A stretch of DNA of 64,000 bases from Aliiruegeria lutimaris (GTDB taxonomy: Bacteria; Pseudomonadota; Alphaproteobacteria; Rhodobacterales; Rhodobacteraceae). The notes under the pieces were generated by a model, which was not told the DNA's origin, made no database searches, and saw only the letters and a program-made list of their open reading frames with translations. This document shows, piece after piece, positions 61,738 to 64,000 of this stretch. Position 1 is the first letter of the stretch. The number at the start of each line of letters is the position of its first letter. The stretch lies in contig NZ_FNEK01000015.1 of NCBI RefSeq assembly GCF_900099935.1, forward strand, positions 1 through 64,000, read 5' to 3'. Made by a program: the position numbers and the translations under genes.

Positions 61738-62916
61738 GTGACCAGACAAGATTATGGGATTGCCGCGAAGATCGTCGCGGTCTTGGTGGCGCTTTTCCTA
61801 GTAATGGGCTACGTCGCCGGGCTGATGAGCGGCGGCGAAAGGCCTGTATCGAGCGCGCCGCCCGAAGGACCGGTAACCTTCGAGGCGGGCAGCCAGGTCG
61901 ACGAGCGTGGCAACAACGGTACGCCGATTCCCGGTTATCGTGACGTCTATATCAACGACTACGCCGGTCTCCTTGAGGAGGCCGCCGAGGAGCGCATCCG
62001 GCTCGACCTCATCGAACTCTATGACCAGACCGGTATAGAAATGACCGTTTTGACCATCGGGTCGATGAAGGACTACGGCTACGACGGCACCATCGAGAGC
62101 TTTTCCACAAGGCTGTTCAACACCTGGGGCATCGGGAATGCGGACCAGAACAATGGCGTTCTGATCCTCGTTGCGCGCTATGATCGGCAGATGCGCATCG
62201 AGATCGGCGCCGGATATGCCGCTTCGCGCGATGAAGACATGCAACGCGTGATCGACAAGGTGTTTCTGCCAGCCTTTCGCCGTGACGCATACCAGGAGGG
62301 GATCGAAGCCGGCGTGGATGCCACCATCCGTGAAGTCGCCGGTGTGTATCCCGGCGGCTATGAGCATTCCACGCTTGAACGCGGATGGTCCGTTATCTGG
62401 CGGTCGCTTCAGAACTTGGGCGGATGGTTCCTTGGCATTGTTGCGGTGCCGCTCGGCGCGGCGCTGGTCTGGTTCCGCCGCTACCTTCGCAACCGTCCCC
62501 GTGCCTGCGGTCATTGCGGCACCATGATGCTCCGTGCCGGCGAAGAAGCCGACGACGAGCATCTCGACGGCGGCCAGAGGTTGGAGGAATTCCTCAAGTC
62601 GGTGGACTACGATGTTTGGCATTGCCCGGGTTGCGGGCACATGACGATCGAACGCTACCAGGGGTGGTTCACAACTTACTCGACCTGCCCTGAATGTGGC
62701 TACCGGACGCTCGAGACCACGTCGCATGTACTGAGCGCCGCAACCAAGACCAGCACCGGTCGCAAGCGCATCGACTATGACTGCAAGAACTGCAGTTATT
62801 CCGACAGCGAAACCCGCACGATTCCGAAGATTTCAGAGAGTTCTTCCTCCGGTTCCAGCCGCTCGTCCTTCGGCGGTGGCAGCTCATCCGGTGGCGGTGC
62901 CAGCGGCAGCTGGTAG
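61738..62916 (+). CDS. TPM-domain membrane protein with zinc ribbons
   Basis: 392 residues from the GTG at 61738 (CCGGAGG upstream). N-terminal membrane helix (IAAKIVAVLVALFLVMGYVA), extracytoplasmic TPM domain (about 70-200; VYINDYAGLLEEAAEERIRL; VLILVARYDRQMRIEIGAGY), a second helix (GGWFLGIVAVPLGAALVWFR), then zinc ribbons (CGHCG; CPGCG; CPECG; CKNC) and a Ser/Gly tail (SFGGGSSSGGGASGSW). TPM domains are phosphatase-like or membrane-protein stabilisers (YgcG/TPM). Separate from the operon before it. Confidence 0.85.
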   Translation: MTRQDYGIAAKIVAVLVALFLVMGYVAGLMSGGERPVSSAPPEGPVTFEAGSQVDERGNNGTPIPGYRDVYINDYAGLLEEAAEERIRLDLIELYDQTGIEMTVLTIGSMKDYGYDGTIESFSTRLFNTWGIGNADQNNGVLILVARYDRQMRIEIGAGYAASRDEDMQRVIDKVFLPAFRRDAYQEGIEAGVDATIREVAGVYPGGYEHSTLERGWSVIWRSLQNLGGWFLGIVAVPLGAALVWFRRYLRNRPRACGHCGTMMLRAGEEADDEHLDGGQRLEEFLKSVDYDVWHCPGCGHMTIERYQGWFTTYSTCPECGYRTLETTSHVLSAATKTSTGRKRIDYDCKNCSYSDSETRTIPKISESSSSGSSRSSFGGGSSSGGGASGSW

Positions 62917-63006
62917 TGCGCGGGCGTCCATCCTGCGCTCCTGTCGCGGGCACCAGAACTCGGGCAAGATGGGCGAGCCCAGTGTCCCGCCCGGACATTG
63001 GATGGA

Positions 63007-63975
63007 TCACAGGTTCATCAGCGCCACGGCATTGCCCCGGCAGACCTGGGCGCGCTCCGTGTCCTGAAGCGGCGCGGCCTCGATCCACTCACCGGCCTCG
63101 GCCGCGCGTTCAAACGGGTAGTCCACCGAGAACATCACCCGGTCCGACCCCAGCATGTCCAACGCACATCGCAACGTTGCATCCGAACACATTCCGGACG
63201 TGGTGACCCAGATATTTTCCCGGAAATAGTCCGACGGTTTCCGCGCAAGCCGCATCGCGCCCCGGTTGGAAATCTCCCACCGGCTGTCGAGCCGCCACAT
63301 CAGGTATGGCAGGGTCTCGCCCAGATGCCCGAAGATCAGCTTTGCGCCGGGGTAACGGTCGAAAGTGCCGGCGAAGACCAGCCTGAGGGCGTGGGTTGCC
63401 GTCTCAACAGTCCATGACCAGACCGGTCCCCAGAGTTCCGGGTGCTGGTGATACATATGGACCTGTTCGGGCGGGTTGTTGGGGTGGATGTAGACCGGGA
63501 CCTGCAGCGCCGACACCTGTTCCCAGAAGGGCGCGTAACGGTCGTCGTCGAGATAGGTGCCGCCGGTCTGGCCGTTGATCATCGCACCCTGCATGCCAAG
63601 CTGGGTAACGCAGCGCTCGAGCTCGTCCGCGGCGCTGGCAGGGTCCTGCATGGCAAGGTGTGCGAAGCCGCCATAGCGGTCGGGGCGTTTCGCCATCTCC
63701 GCCGCGAGGAAGTCATTCACCTCCCGGGCCAGACGGACGGCGGTTTCGGTACGTTTCTCGGCCTGAACACCGGGGCCGGCCAGCGACAGGATCGACTTTT
63801 CGACCCCGATGCTGTCCATCGCGCCCAGCCGCGCCTCGCCGAAATCCTCCAACGCCGCGCGGGCCTTGCCAAAGAGGTTCGGGCTGATATTCGGCGCCGT
63901 TGTCGCCCAGTAGTCGACGAAATCGGGATGCATGAAATGTTCTTCGAGAGCGATCTTGGGAGTGAGGTCCGGCAT
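63007..63975 (-). CDS. Amidohydrolase-family metal enzyme (2,3-dihydroxybenzoate/gamma-resorcylate decarboxylase-like)
   Basis: 322 residues. ACMSD-type amidohydrolase: N-terminal metal site IALEEHFMHPDF, His in VPVYIHPNNPPEQ, GHLGETLPYLMWRLDSR, and the C-terminal Asp in FSVDYPFE. Family members decarboxylate hydroxybenzoates or related ring acids. Isolated at the window end; its promoter would be beyond 63976. Confidence 0.85.
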   Translation of the reverse strand: MPDLTPKIALEEHFMHPDFVDYWATTAPNISPNLFGKARAALEDFGEARLGAMDSIGVEKSILSLAGPGVQAEKRTETAVRLAREVNDFLAAEMAKRPDRYGGFAHLAMQDPASAADELERCVTQLGMQGAMINGQTGGTYLDDDRYAPFWEQVSALQVPVYIHPNNPPEQVHMYHQHPELWGPVWSWTVETATHALRLVFAGTFDRYPGAKLIFGHLGETLPYLMWRLDSRWEISNRGAMRLARKPSDYFRENIWVTTSGMCSDATLRCALDMLGSDRVMFSVDYPFERAAEAGEWIEAAPLQDTERAQVCRGNAVALMNL

Positions 63976-64000
63976 CTTGCTTTCCTTGGCTGCGGCGGTG

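Overview
This window looks like a chromosomal segment of an alphaproteobacterium of the Rhodobacteraceae (Roseobacter/Rhodobacter type). The evidence is the high GC content, the split F0 operon with a b' subunit (atpI-atpB-atpE-b'-b on one strand, without F1 genes), smoE-like polyol transport genes, an endonuclease III / sugar kinase pair, a sulfotransferase next to a branching glycosyltransferase, and many ABC and TRAP uptake systems. I see no rRNA, tRNA, CRISPR array or intact insertion sequence.

Layout. 1-4.5 kb: a polyol ABC transporter operon on the minus strand (two permeases, binding protein, SorC-type regulator, HAD phosphatase), with a tandem operator and an internal terminator. 4.6-6.3 kb: a graveyard holding an ABC ATPase stub and a broken octaheme cytochrome c / cytochrome b remnant. 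6.4-16.1 kb: an EF-hand secreted protein, two EamA exporters with LysR and ArsR regulators, two tandem small membrane paralogs, a diheme cytochrome c, an Ada-like alkyltransferase, an OmpA lipoprotein and a FadR-type regulator. 16.3-19.1 kb: the F0 ATP synthase operon, with a perfect FNR-type box in front. 19.3-32.9 kb: mostly housekeeping genes (nth, PfkB kinase, HIT protein, polA, CDF transporter, crotonase), interrupted by a surface-glycan pair and an ATP-grasp / orphan ABC ATPase pair. 32.9-38.6 kb: a catabolic island with a GntR regulator, a Gfo/Idh oxidoreductase, a CoA-acylating aldehyde dehydrogenase and a ThDP enzyme. 39.2-42.4 kb: a second graveyard, the wreck of a nitrite assimilation cluster (siroheme reductase/flavoprotein, FNT channel, kinase). 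44-54.2 kb: a polyamine uptake and breakdown region (acetylpolyamine amidohydrolase, N-carbamoylputrescine amidase, potFGHI, two amidases, an M24 peptidase). 54.5-61.6 kb: a LysR regulator, a TRAP transporter, a three-subunit amine/imino acid dehydrogenase and a RidA protein. 61.7-64 kb: a TPM-domain membrane protein and an amidohydrolase.

The genes fit a marine or soil heterotroph scavenging polyols, polyamines and N-substituted amino acids, while inorganic nitrogen/sulfur reduction genes have been lost by deletion and nonsense mutation. The modules most worth following are the ThDP enzyme plus CoA-acylating dehydrogenase island, the TRAP plus dehydrogenase plus RidA island, and the two decay zones.
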